Of a stretch of DNA of 19,910 nucleotides, positions 1-6,841 are shown in pieces. Source of the DNA: an uncultured Bacteroidales bacterium (lineage in GTDB: Bacteria; Bacteroidota; Bacteroidia; Bacteroidales; UBA932); contig CAKUSF010000028.1 of the NCBI GenBank assembly GCA_934678915.1, forward strand, positions 1 through 19,910. The letters run 5' to 3'. Below the pieces are notes generated by a model. The model saw only the letters and a list, made by a program, of their open reading frames with translations, was not told the origin of the DNA and did not search any database. How positions within the stretch are numbered: position 1 is the stretch's first letter; the number at the start of each line of letters is the position of its first letter. The position numbers were made by a program, and so were the translations under genes.

Positions 1-8
1 ATCCCAAA

Positions 9-50
9 GCCCCAAAATCGCTGCCACGGTGGTCTTGGGGCACTATTTTT
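9..50 (+). terminator. Possible intrinsic terminator hairpin at the left edge
   Basis: GCCCCAA (9-15) can pair with TTGGGGC (35-41). Inside lies a smaller CCAC-G-GTGG hairpin (24-32), and a short T tract follows at 46-50. This orientation would end a plus-strand gene entering from the left, which is not visible. On the minus strand no T run follows, so it is a weaker candidate for ending the glycosyltransferase gene. Confidence 0.35.
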
Positions 51-120
51 AAATTGGGAAGTGTCAAAGATGAGAAGGTAGGTCTTTCGAATGAAATCTC
101 CAAATATTTTTGGGGAAAAT

Positions 121-1269
121 TTACGAAAAAGTAAGTTCTTTCAGGAAGACGGAATCCGCAGACCGGGCCCAGTCAGGGAAAGATTTATCAGCGACATATT
201 CATTATCAGCGAAATGCAGCAAGAGGTCGAGATCAAACTTGTCTGAGGCGACGGCTGGCCGCGGAATCTCCTTAAGTTCGTCACCGAACTCCCGAAAAGC
301 CATCTTATAGCCTTCGGTGGCATCGAAAGCGTTGCATTTCTGCTCAACGTGGGACGGGACCATCAAGAGCGGCTTCCCTAGATACATGGCCTCGCAGACA
401 GACTCGAAGCCTGCGGTCGAGGCATAGGCGTGGCAACCGGCCATCTGACGCAAAAATTCCTCATCATCCAAATAATAAAAGGAAAGTGTCTTATCGACAA
501 CCTTCACCGGAGCCTCCTCCACCTTGTCCCAAAAGAACCGCAGCGGGACTTCGGGGTGGACGGCATGCCAATCCATGACATCACGCGAGAACCCTGAGTT
601 CAGCATGTAGCCATGGACATAGCCGCCATCATGGACCAGCGGATCATCATCCCCTGAGGCATGGCGAAGGCCAAGCACAGCCGGACGAAGAAGCGGAGGC
701 ACCACCTTGATCTTTCTTTGGGAATCTTCCGGCATCGGGCGGAAACTCAAAGCCAGAATCTTGGAGGCACCGAGAGCTACCATATTCGTAAAAAAGTTCA
801 GTACGTAGTGGTCGGCATAGCCTTTCGAAGGGAAACGGAAGTCTTTATGGAGGAACAGGAACTGGTGCCCAAGGCAGATCATCGGTGCCTTTAGGCGACT
901 GAATCGATAGCCCACCGTGCCGAGAATGTCGTAAAAATTGACAACGATGTCCGGAGATATCTCTCTAAGTCGCTTGGAAATGAAGCGGATAGAAGGGATA
1001 AATCCTGCGATGTGGAATATGTTGTACAACCCTGTTTTCAAGGCACTAGCCTTACGGTTTGAAGCCGAAGGCAGGAAATTGAAGCTCTCGAACATCTCGA
1101 CAGGGGCATGGATCGTTGCCTCAAAAAACGAGGGCAGCTTACGTGCCGGACTTTTCCCGACCAGCACAGCCGAGACCTCGTGCCCGTTATCGCGAAGAAG
1201 CCGCTCCATGGAGATGGCCTGGGTCAAGTGTCCTCTCCCCTCACCCTGAACAATGAAGACATACTTCAT
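121..1269 (-). CDS. GT-B-type glycosyltransferase (MJ1255/MurG-like)
   Basis: The 382-residue product looks like a GT-B-fold glycosyltransferase of the family often annotated as MJ1255-like, distantly related to MurG. The N-terminus has a beta strand followed by GEGRGHLTQA (residues 9-18), the glycine-rich loop and His of this fold. The C-terminal half has a donor-site-like block: STAGFES (284-290), CEAMYLGKP (292-300) and a Pro at 305 followed by EQ at 309-310. No signal peptide is evident, so it is probably cytoplasmic or membrane-peripheral. It starts 2 bases after the manC stop codon, so the two are almost certainly cotranscribed. That suggests work on mannose-derived or other surface glycans. 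Donor and acceptor cannot be read from the sequence. Confidence 0.8.
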   Translation of the reverse strand: MKYVFIVQGEGRGHLTQAISMERLLRDNGHEVSAVLVGKSPARKLPSFFEATIHAPVEMFESFNFLPSASNRKASALKTGLYNIFHIAGFIPSIRFISKRLREISPDIVVNFYDILGTVGYRFSRLKAPMICLGHQFLFLHKDFRFPSKGYADHYVLNFFTNMVALGASKILALSFRPMPEDSQRKIKVVPPLLRPAVLGLRHASGDDDPLVHDGGYVHGYMLNSGFSRDVMDWHAVHPEVPLRFFWDKVEEAPVKVVDKTLSFYYLDDEEFLRQMAGCHAYASTAGFESVCEAMYLGKPLLMVPSHVEQKCNAFDATEGYKMAFREFGDELKEIPRPAVASDKFDLDLLLHFADNEYVADKSFPDWARSADSVFLKELTFS

Positions 1270-1271
1270 AA

Positions 1272-2360
1272 CTACTTCTTGGCCGAATATTCTTTTATTT
1301 TCTGTTCATCAGCAAGCGGGCAAACGAGCACATTACCACCCTTTACAGCCACAATGTACCCTTCTAAACCTTTGACTATCACAGATTCAGCATCTTCCGC
1401 ATGGACAATGCAACCTTTGCAGTCAAAGAGGCGTACATCCTTCCCGACGACCTTGTTCCCTTTGCAACCGGCATCAGCCAAACAACCATCAGGTGAAGGG
1501 TCATCATCAGGTGAAGGAATATGTTCCCTCACGGAACTGTAACTGCCAAGGTCGGACCATCCCAGATTTCCTTCAATCACATAAATTTCGTCCGACTTCT
1601 CCATCACGGCATAGTCAATGGAAATCTTCTCGCAGGTCGGGAACAATTCACTGACAGCTTCATTCTCTTTATCCGTCCCAAATGAAGCCGCGATTCTGTC
1701 CATCACGTCTGCAATCTGAGGAGCGTGCGCGCGCATCTGAGCGACAATGGTCTTAGAACTCCAAACGAATATCCCAGCGTTCCAGAAATAGGTACCTGCG
1801 GCAAGATATTCCTTGGCCGTGGAAAGATCAGGCTTTTCCTTGAACTCCCGAACCTTCACAACCTCTTCAGGACGTTTTTCTTCTGCGAATATGTACCCGT
1901 AGCCGGTCTCCGGACGCGTCGGTTCGATGCCGACTGTCACTATTCGGTTGCCTTCTGCCGTAAAATTCAGCGCCTTGCGAATGATATTCGAAAATCTTTG
2001 TTCATTTAATATCAAAGCGTCCGCTGGAGTCACGATGATGTTGGCATCGGGACAGACAGAGGATATTTTCCAGCAGGCGTAGGCTATGCATGGTGCCGTG
2101 TTACGCGGCTGCGGCTCTGCAAGTATATGATCTTCAGGAATTAGAGGCAATTGCTCACGAACAATTCCCACATAATCAGCCGATGTCACGACCCAATAGT
2201 TCTTCAAGTCGCACACAGGCATGAACCTTTCAACAGTAAGTTGAATCATCGTCTTACCTATTCCAAGCAAGTCAATAAACTGCTTTGGTCTCTTAGGAGT
2301 GCTGACCGGCCAGAGCCTGCTGCCGATTCCTCCCGCCATTATCACTACATGAGTTTCCAT
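1272..2360 (-). CDS. manC: Mannose-1-phosphate guanylyltransferase
   Basis: This enzyme makes GDP-mannose from mannose 1-phosphate and GTP in the cytoplasm, supplying mannose, fucose and related sugars for surface glycans. The 362-residue length fits the single-domain form; there is no C-terminal isomerase extension. Visible motifs are the nucleotide-binding signature AGGIGSRLWPVSTPKRPKQF (9-28), RNTAP (86-90), TPADA (111-115), ETGYGYI (151-157), the sugar-phosphate loop FKEKPD (173-178) and WNAGIFVW (193-200). The usual PADH block reads PADA here, a small departure. It is the first gene of a minus-strand pair with the glycosyltransferase and is divergent from rpmE2. The ATG start is supported because the signature begins at residue 9. 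Confidence 0.95.
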   Translation of the reverse strand: METHVVIMAGGIGSRLWPVSTPKRPKQFIDLLGIGKTMIQLTVERFMPVCDLKNYWVVTSADYVGIVREQLPLIPEDHILAEPQPRNTAPCIAYACWKISSVCPDANIIVTPADALILNEQRFSNIIRKALNFTAEGNRIVTVGIEPTRPETGYGYIFAEEKRPEEVVKVREFKEKPDLSTAKEYLAAGTYFWNAGIFVWSSKTIVAQMRAHAPQIADVMDRIAASFGTDKENEAVSELFPTCEKISIDYAVMEKSDEIYVIEGNLGWSDLGSYSSVREHIPSPDDDPSPDGCLADAGCKGNKVVGKDVRLFDCKGCIVHAEDAESVIVKGLEGYIVAVKGGNVLVCPLADEQKIKEYSAKK

Positions 2361-2397
2361 ATATCAGCAACCGTTAAATAATCATTAACTTTGTCCG

Positions 2398-2426
2398 TAA
2401 ATTTAAGAAAAATAGACGACTTCCAA
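2398..2426 (-). promoter_or_regulatory. Candidate promoter for manC
   Basis: On the minus strand, TTG (2426-2424) is followed after 18 bases by TAAATTTA (2405-2398). That is a near match to the Bacteroidetes -33/-7 pair, lacking the final G of TAnnTTTG. It lies about 38 bases upstream of the manC ATG. Confidence 0.4.
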
Positions 2427-2476
2427 GGTATTTTTAAAATTTAGACTGATTTCAAAATGAAATATTCATGAATTAC

Positions 2477-2506
2477 TTGTAAATATTCGGAAAAAGCGTA
2501 TCTTTG
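2477..2506 (+). promoter_or_regulatory. Promoter of rpmE2 (Bacteroidetes type)
   Basis: TTG (2477-2479), a 19-base spacer and TATCTTTG (2499-2506) match the -33 and TAnnTTTG -7 boxes known for the primary sigma factor of Bacteroidetes. A leader of about 40 bases separates it from the rpmE2 ATG. Confidence 0.75.
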
Positions 2507-2552
2507 CAGACTGTTTACAAGAAGTAAAAACAACTTTAAAAACAATAAAGAA

Positions 2553-2804
2553 ATGAAAAAAGGACTTCATCCCGAAACCTACCGCCTTGTAGCTTTCAAG
2601 GATATGTCGAACGACACCGTGTTCATCACCCGTTCATGCGCTGAGACCAAAGAGACTCTCGTAGTTGACGGAGTTGAGTACCCAGTTGTAAAGGTCGAGA
2701 TTTCCAACACCTCTCACCCATTCTACACTGGTAAAGTTAAGCTCGTTGACACCGCTGGTCGCGTTGACAAATTCTACCAGAGATACAAGAGCCGTCAGAA
2801 GTAA
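2553..2804 (+). CDS. rpmE2: 50S ribosomal protein L31 type B
   Basis: The 83-residue product opens with MKKGLHPETYRLVAFKDM and contains ISNTSHPFYTGK and VDKFYQRYK, the hallmarks of type B L31. It joins the central protuberance of the large ribosomal subunit and contacts the small subunit. Only one Cys is present (in TRSCAET), so the zinc-binding Cys pairs of type A L31 are absent, as expected for the zinc-independent form. It has its own promoter (2477-2506) and a strong terminator (2831-2863), so it is a single-gene transcript. The A-rich region before the ATG has no clear Shine-Dalgarno sequence, which is usual in this phylum. Confidence 0.97.
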   Translation: MKKGLHPETYRLVAFKDMSNDTVFITRSCAETKETLVVDGVEYPVVKVEISNTSHPFYTGKVKLVDTAGRVDKFYQRYKSRQK

Positions 2805-2830
2805 TTTCTGCCACGGAAACGATAGATTAA

Positions 2831-2863
2831 AAAGGCTGCGGAATCACCCGCAGCCTTTTCTTT
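2831..2863 (+). terminator. Intrinsic terminator after rpmE2
   Basis: AAAGGCTGCGG (2831-2841) pairs perfectly with CCGCAGCCTTT (2848-2858) across a 6-base loop. A T-rich tail (TTTTCTTTT, 2856-2864) overlaps and follows the 3' arm. It begins 26 bases after the rpmE2 stop codon. Confidence 0.9.
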
Positions 2864-2956
2864 TGACCTTCTCAAATCTCACCTACACCTACACATCAAG
2901 TTTCCATACAAAGCATAGCGTTGCTGGAGGCTGCCACAGGGTTATCATCGTTTAGG

Positions 2957-3045
2957 GGCAGCGTTGCTTGGAGGGCATGGCGGCCTACGCGCTTCGCGCG
3001 CCCTATCCGGGTAAAGGGCCGCCATGTCCTCCTAGCAACGCTGCC
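2957..3045. repeat. GC-rich imperfect inverted repeat, 28-base arms
   Basis: The arm at 2957-2984 pairs with the arm at 3018-3045 with 2 mismatches in 28. Between them lies a smaller palindrome, CGCG-CTT-CGCG (around 2988-2998). Each arm contains GCAGCGTTGCT or its complement and GGCATGGCGGC or a near copy of its complement. There is no T tract, so it is not a simple terminator. It looks like a dispersed intergenic repeat or small non-autonomous element. The small open frames crossing it on both strands mirror each other and are products of the palindrome. Confidence 0.75.
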
Positions 3046-3626
3046 AACGCAAGATAAAGCGACGTATAAACGCAACACGTTCAGCGTCAATGAGTGGTGT
3101 AAAATGCATTAATTATCATATAGTTCGCACTTTGTCTTGGGTGTTAAACAGCTAAAGACTTGTAGTTAAACTAGTTATTAACAATGATTTACAAATCACG
3201 CCCAGAAAACCTTCCTGCTTGTGGCCAGACATCTAGCCGCATCACCGACCTCCGGTCAGGGAACAGACTAAAAGTTGAGAGGCTGAACGACAATATCGCT
3301 GCGAAGTGCCGTCAAACACCTCCATTTGTCGGTTTTGAACGACATTATAGTCTAAGAATGCCGTCCATTCCCTCCGGCACCGGAATGCCAACTTGTATTC
3401 TTGTACCTTACGGTCTCACGTAAGGGTTCAAGCTGAGGCGAGTCCTTATTTCGACCCACTCGTGCTGATGTCGGTGCTGATTTACGGAACGCCATCACGT
3501 CAAAACCTATCCGAAGCACCTGAAAGGAAGATTCCTTTGCCCTTAAGTTTTTTAGCCAGGCCCAGATTCGACATTTGACTGAAAGCCTTTTGTAAGATTC
3601 TCTCCTTCTATAATCACTCAGCGCTG

Positions 3627-3710
3627 TTTGTCCGGTGAATTGCGCTCTGGCCGGACAAAGTGAATTATTTCTGCATTTTGTCCGGCCAACAAGGCTTTCA
3701 CCGGACAAAA
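3627..3710. repeat. Four-copy TTTGTCCGG palindromic cluster
   Basis: TTTGTCCGG occurs at 3627-3635 and 3677-3685 (preceded by one more T), and its complement CCGGACAAA at 3651-3659 and 3701-3709 (followed by further A). Each half is a hairpin with a 15-base loop. The outer pair extends to TTTGTCCGGTGAA with a matching TTTCACCGGACAAA, and the inner pair extends to GGCCGGACAAA with TTTGTCCGGCC. The block can therefore fold as two hairpins or as one large stem. It ends in A-rich sequence. Its function is unknown; bidirectional termination or a REP-like repeat is possible. Confidence 0.75.
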
Positions 3711-3913
3711 AAATAAATCAACTGGTAGCAAGCCATCAGCAAATAACCTCTTTGGCCGGCAGTGCAGGCTTTATAGTTGACGCGAAACAGCAAAAGGCTG
3801 TCAACAAGACAGAGTTCTTTATTTAAACATGATTTTGAACTTGCCCAGTGTGACAAATGCTTTCAAGATTTCGCACATATTTCCAAAAATCTAAAACTTT
3901 TTCAAAAGAATAT

Positions 3914-3944
3914 TTTGGAGGTTAAAGAATTTTGTCTATCTTTG
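3914..3944 (+). promoter_or_regulatory. Promoter of tRNA-Glu
   Basis: TTTG (3914-3917), a 19-base spacer and TATCTTTG (3937-3944) match the Bacteroidetes -33/-7 pair. The -7 box ends 19 bases before the mature tRNA 5' end. Confidence 0.75.
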
Positions 3945-3963
3945 CAATCTCAAAACCAAGAAC

Positions 3964-4035
3964 GCTGGGTTCGTATAACGGTTAGTACTCAAGATTCTCA
4001 ATCTTGCAATAGGAGTTCGATTCTCCTACCCAGTA
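3964..4035 (+). tRNA. tRNA-Glu (anticodon CTC)
   Basis: A full cloverleaf can be drawn. The acceptor stem is GCTGGGT with ACCCAGT (7 pairs, the first a G-U), the D arm is GTA with TAC, the anticodon stem is CAAGA with TCTTG, the loop is TTCTCAA, and the T stem is AGGAG with CTCCT around TTCGATT. Loop positions 34-36 read CTC, which decodes the Glu codon GAG. The discriminator is A at 4035. No CCA is encoded. It has its own promoter upstream and a terminator 31 bases downstream. Confidence 0.93.
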
Positions 4036-4066
4036 CAAGGGTGCCGGCAACGGTGCCTAATGAATA

Positions 4067-4107
4067 AAAGGAATCGTCTTGAAAGGCGGTTCCTTTATTT
4101 ATTTTGT
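4067..4107 (+). terminator. Terminator after tRNA-Glu, probably bidirectional
   Basis: The arm 4067-4078 (AAAGGAATCGTC) pairs with 4085-4096 (GGCGGTTCCTTT), 12 pairs with two G-U, around a TTGAAA loop. TTTATTTATTTT follows on the plus strand. On the minus strand the hairpin is followed by CCTTTTATTC, so it may also end the ATPase transcript, whose stop codon lies at 4138. Confidence 0.85.
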
Positions 4108-4137
4108 CACTTGCCAGTGCTCCGGGCGAGGCCGGAA

Positions 4138-5265
4138 TTACCACATGTGTGTCTCCAACCACATAGAGAAAAATTTGTCATACACTTCGTACACTCCCCT
4201 GTCGTTGGTCACAATCTGACGATCGACCAGTGCCTTAATGGAAGCCTGGACGGAAGAAGGACTTTGGAGGCCATATTTCTTCACGAATTTTCCTCCGGTT
4301 ATCGCAGTGGCTTTCTTTTCTCTGTTGATTGCCATAAGAAGTTCCTTTTGCCTTCCAGTCAATTGATAAAGGAGATCACTGTAGATGCTGCTGTTATCAT
4401 CGATTATGCTTTTGACAGCTGCATCTACCATATTCAGTGTACAGTCTGTGCCTTCTGGTGTGTCAGAAAACAACCTGTTCATCACCCTCTGCATAAACCA
4501 GGTCACTCCTTCAAACTTCTTGTAAACTAGTTCAGGAACCTCAGGCTTTACATTCTTGCCATATCTACGGAACAACGACAGTGAAAAATCAGCATAGGCA
4601 TCACAAGGAAGGCACTCTAGATTCATCGCTGTAGTCGAAGCATAGAATGGCCTTGCAGGCGATATGAACATTTCCGAAAGAAGGTGCCTTGACGATCCTG
4701 AGAATACCCATACTGTGTTGTTACACCTCTGGATAAGTGTACGCAACACCGCCTCGACATTCTTTTCCGGATAAAACACTATCTGTTGAAACTCATCAAT
4801 AGCGACGACATTCGGCTTGTCTGATTCACTGAGGTACTTGAATATCTGATCTAAGGAATATGACGGTTCCTCAGAGCGCGATGGTTCTATGCTCCAATTT
4901 GGATTTCCCATAATGTCCACTGACATCACAGGGCGCAAAGACGACACCGTCTTCACAAATCGAGACAAAGCTTTCTGGCCACGAGGCATCAACTGTGACA
5001 GTATCGCTTTGCCCATAGAATACACAAGATCCTGTAGATTGCTTGTAGCATAGATGTCAATCAGAAAAGTGTTATACTCTTCCACAATATCCACTTGACT
5101 GAAACAGTGCATCAAGAGTCCGGTCTTTCCCATTCTGCGTGGCGACATCAACACCACATTATTTCCGTTCCGAAGCAGTCTCGTCAAAGATTCGGTCTCT
5201 TGCACACGGTCACAGAAATATTCAGGACCATCATAACCATAAGTGATGAATGGATTCTTTATCAT
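4138..5265 (-). CDS. AAA-type ATP-binding protein (archaeal-ATPase-like family)
   Basis: This 375-residue product matches the P-loop ATPases annotated as ATP-binding protein or AAA family ATPase, many copies of which occur in Bacteroidales. It opens with NPFITYGYDGPEYFCDR (3-19), followed by Walker A SPRRMGKTG (41-49, Lys 47 and Thr 48) and Walker B VVAIDEFQQI (around 153-162, Asp 157, Glu 158). A sensor-like GSSRHLLSEMF follows, and the C-terminal 90 residues look like a winged helix. The frame stays open further upstream (to a TTG at 5316), but those codons lie across or before the promoter at 5286-5316. The ATG at 5265 is therefore chosen. It stands alone. Its role is unknown; relatives are often guessed to act on DNA or in stress, which this sequence does not prove. 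Confidence 0.85.
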   Translation of the reverse strand: MIKNPFITYGYDGPEYFCDRVQETESLTRLLRNGNNVVLMSPRRMGKTGLLMHCFSQVDIVEEYNTFLIDIYATSNLQDLVYSMGKAILSQLMPRGQKALSRFVKTVSSLRPVMSVDIMGNPNWSIEPSRSEEPSYSLDQIFKYLSESDKPNVVAIDEFQQIVFYPEKNVEAVLRTLIQRCNNTVWVFSGSSRHLLSEMFISPARPFYASTTAMNLECLPCDAYADFSLSLFRRYGKNVKPEVPELVYKKFEGVTWFMQRVMNRLFSDTPEGTDCTLNMVDAAVKSIIDDNSSIYSDLLYQLTGRQKELLMAINREKKATAITGGKFVKKYGLQSPSSVQASIKALVDRQIVTNDRGVYEVYDKFFSMWLETHMW

Positions 5266-5285
5266 AGTATTATATTCAATCATGA

Positions 5286-5316
5286 CAAAGATAGGACATT
5301 TGCAAATAATACGCAA
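5286..5316 (-). promoter_or_regulatory. Promoter of the ATPase gene
   Basis: On the minus strand, TTG (5316-5314), a 20-base spacer and TATCTTTG (5293-5286) match the Bacteroidetes promoter. The -7 box ends 20 bases before the ATG at 5265. The next in-frame ATG upstream, at 5283, would fall at or before the transcription start. Confidence 0.7.
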
Positions 5317-5321
5317 TTAAC

Positions 5322-5340
5322 ATTACGTATTTTACGTAAT
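5322..5340. promoter_or_regulatory. Operator-like perfect palindrome upstream of the ATPase promoter
   Basis: ATTACGTA (5322-5329), a 3-base centre and TACGTAAT (5333-5340) form a perfect dyad. It sits 5 bases upstream of the -33 box of the ATPase promoter and is shaped like a dimeric regulator site. No T tract follows, so it is not a terminator. Confidence 0.45.
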
Positions 5341-5397
5341 AATATTTAATTATCCTGCAAGGTCATTTATGGAATAGTGACGGATGAGCTATTCTTG

Positions 5398-5461
5398 CAC
5401 CCGAATATGCCGTCGTCAATGTTTCCGAGTGCCAAACGACATCATTTGCACCCGCGAGCAT
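5398..5461 (+). repeat. 64-base repeat, upstream copy
   Basis: Aligned without gaps to 11221-11284, 47 of 64 positions agree. The best-conserved blocks are CACCCGAA, TCAATG and ATCATTTGCACCCG. In this copy the internal inverted repeat (TTCCGAGTGC against GCACCCGCGA) is partly decayed. The two copies lie on either side of the three-gene fimbrillin operon, in the same orientation. Confidence 0.65.
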
Positions 5462-5592
5462 TAATGCTCAAAGATGTTTTGGAAACATTAGACAAAACCT
5501 GATAAGGGCAGATGGATCGCCATGAATAATGCAGGTCTGGAAATGGCTCTTACAGTATAATCTCAATTTAGACGCACCTCAACAAGCGCATT

Positions 5593-5755
5593 AGAAGCTG
5601 TTTTGATTTGTTTGTTTGAAGATTTGAGAGTGAAAAACTTCAGGTTCGACCGCTTCTTCCAAGGAAGATAGCGGTGCTATCTGACTGAAGAAGCGGGAAG
5701 AAAATGAAGATTTTTTCACCTCAAAGAACATTTCAAACAAATCAAAACAGCTTCT
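5593..5755. repeat. Long hairpin (MITE-like) element
   Basis: The outer arms at 5593-5614 and 5734-5755 are a perfect 22-base inverted repeat, with weaker pairing continuing outward. Inside, CCGCTTCTT (5650-5658) pairs with AAGAAGCGG (5688-5696). The centre is a perfect AGATAGC-GGT-GCTATCT hairpin (5666-5682). The whole unit can thus fold as one interrupted stem. No transposase gene is present. It could be a non-autonomous transposable repeat, a structured RNA or a dispersed intergenic repeat. Confidence 0.7.
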
Positions 5756-5833
5756 TAATCCCGCACACACCGCGAAACACACCTCATCACCCTAACACGC
5801 TGCATGGCTCTGCAAACATGAACCTAAATGAAC

Positions 5834-5864
5834 TTGGCCATATTGTAATTATTGATTATACTTG
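5834..5864 (+). promoter_or_regulatory. Promoter of the fimbrillin operon
   Basis: TTG (5834-5836), a 20-base spacer and TATACTTG (5857-5864) are a near match to the Bacteroidetes -33/-7 pair (one base differs from TAnnTTTG). The -7 box ends 25 bases before the ATG at 5890, which rules out the in-frame TTG at 5875 as a likely start. Confidence 0.6.
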
Positions 5865-5889
5865 CAAATGACTTTTGAGCAGCAAACCA

Positions 5890-6774
5890 ATGATACTCAT
5901 AAAAACATTTACTCACATAAATACACGTGTATTGGTCTTAACAGCATTGGGGCTTCTATCGTCATGCATGAAATCTGGAAATCAAGAACCTATTCCAGAA
6001 TCAATTCCTATTCAGATTTCCATATTCAAGGCGGCAGGTGATACTTTCGAAACAGGAGACAATGTTGGAGTGTTCGTCACCAACGAGTCGAATGAACTTT
6101 TGCCTAACGGAAACCACATGGACAACGGCAAATTCACTTTCGATGGTACAACATGGAACGTGGAGAATGGATTATACTGGCTTGACGCGACCACCAAGGC
6201 AAACTTTTACGGCTACTATCCTTACACGTCCTCCGTGCCTTCTATCACAGCATTTCCCTTCAATGTCAGCAAAGATCAACGCTCTGAAAGGAGCTACAAA
6301 GCATCGGACTTCATGTGGGGCAAAGTCACAGGAGTTACGCCGACTCTAAATTCTGTTAATATCACCGCTGAACACCGCATGAGCTGCCTGATTGTCAACA
6401 TCAATGTGGGAACAGGCTGGAAAGAGGAAGACATACAAAATGCAAATGTCACACTATGCAGTCTCAGAACTTCCTCTCTAGTCAACCTTACAGACGGGAA
6501 CATCACTGCTAATGGGAACATAACCGAAATCAAACCGTTCAAAGTCAGCTATAAGACGTACAAAGCTTATGTCGTACCTCAGACAATCTTGGACACGGAA
6601 CTTGTAAAACTTGAGATAGGTGATAAAGCTTACATTCTAAAGACCACTATCGATCTTGAATCGGGCAAGCAGCACACATGTACGATTGATGTCAAACAAA
6701 GCAATGAAGGCATCAATGTAAAAATAGGCCCATGGGAGACAGATGACTATGACTACGGAGGAACTGTCAAATAA
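5890..6774 (+). CDS. Fimbrillin-like (Mfa-like) lipoprotein
   Basis: The 294-residue product begins with a lipoprotein signal peptide: a hydrophobic stretch to residue 23, then LLSSC with the lipidated Cys at 26. It should therefore be membrane-anchored and probably surface-exposed. The mature part carries landmarks shared with the next two genes: the GDNVGVFVT strand, FYGYYPYTSS, YKASDFMWGK, AEHRMSCLIV and VVPQTI. These belong to the Bacteroidota fimbrillin-like superfamily, whose members form pilus subunits or stay as surface lipoproteins. The ATG at 5890 is preferred to the upstream TTG because the signal peptide is then compact and the promoter lies just upstream. It is the first gene of a three-gene operon. 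Whether it polymerises cannot be told. Confidence 0.85.
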   Translation: MILIKTFTHINTRVLVLTALGLLSSCMKSGNQEPIPESIPIQISIFKAAGDTFETGDNVGVFVTNESNELLPNGNHMDNGKFTFDGTTWNVENGLYWLDATTKANFYGYYPYTSSVPSITAFPFNVSKDQRSERSYKASDFMWGKVTGVTPTLNSVNITAEHRMSCLIVNINVGTGWKEEDIQNANVTLCSLRTSSLVNLTDGNITANGNITEIKPFKVSYKTYKAYVVPQTILDTELVKLEIGDKAYILKTTIDLESGKQHTCTIDVKQSNEGINVKIGPWETDDYDYGGTVK

Positions 6775-6841
6775 AACCGCACGAGACAGATGGGACAAAA
6801 CATTCTTAATCCAAAATTTGAATATAACATCACGAATAATC

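Larger units (their letters stand above)
2864..3913. other. Long non-coding stretch with palindromic repeats
   Basis: About 1.05 kb between the rpmE2 terminator and the tRNA-Glu promoter has no convincing gene on either strand. Short open frames (for example 3184-3423 plus, 3352-3708 minus) resemble no family I recognise and lack neighbours, promoters or signal peptides. Two structured repeats are present, an inverted repeat at 2957-3045 and a four-copy palindromic cluster at 3627-3710. A short GTTGAC/GTCAAC inverted pair lies near 3776-3803. The stretch could include remains of a decayed mobile element, but no transposase motif can be read. Confidence 0.6.
5341..5833. other. Non-coding region upstream of the fimbrillin operon
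   Basis: There is no credible gene in this stretch of nearly 500 bases. It contains one copy of the 64-base repeat (5398-5461) and the 163-base hairpin element (5593-5755). The only open frame of note (5591-5782, minus) lies inside the hairpin and is explained by it. I see nothing further in 5462-5590 or 5756-5833. Confidence 0.6.

Noticed and set aside
938..1542. Plus-strand open frames over the glycosyltransferase and manC genes
   Set aside because: They are antisense to two well-supported enzymes and show no motifs.
3352..3708. A 118-codon minus-strand open frame in the long gap
   Set aside because: It runs into the TTTGTCCGG palindromes, has no promoter, and resembles no family I can identify. 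A decayed element is possible but cannot be shown.
3627..3710. CRISPR array
   Set aside because: The repeats are 9-10 bases, alternate in orientation and have no constant spacer unit; no cas genes are present.
4060..4530. A 156-codon plus-strand open frame
   Set aside because: It starts in the tRNA-Glu terminator and is antisense to the conserved C-terminal part of the ATPase gene.
3964..5340. tRNA-targeted integrative element next to tRNA-Glu
   Set aside because: No integrase, excisionase or duplicated tRNA 3' end was found; only an ATPase gene follows.
5591..5782. A 63-codon minus-strand open frame
   Set aside because: It spans the long hairpin element and is explained by it.
6743..6841. 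Upstream in-frame extension of the chimeric lipoprotein
   Set aside because: It overlaps the preceding gene and would bury the lipoprotein signal peptide that begins at 6842.
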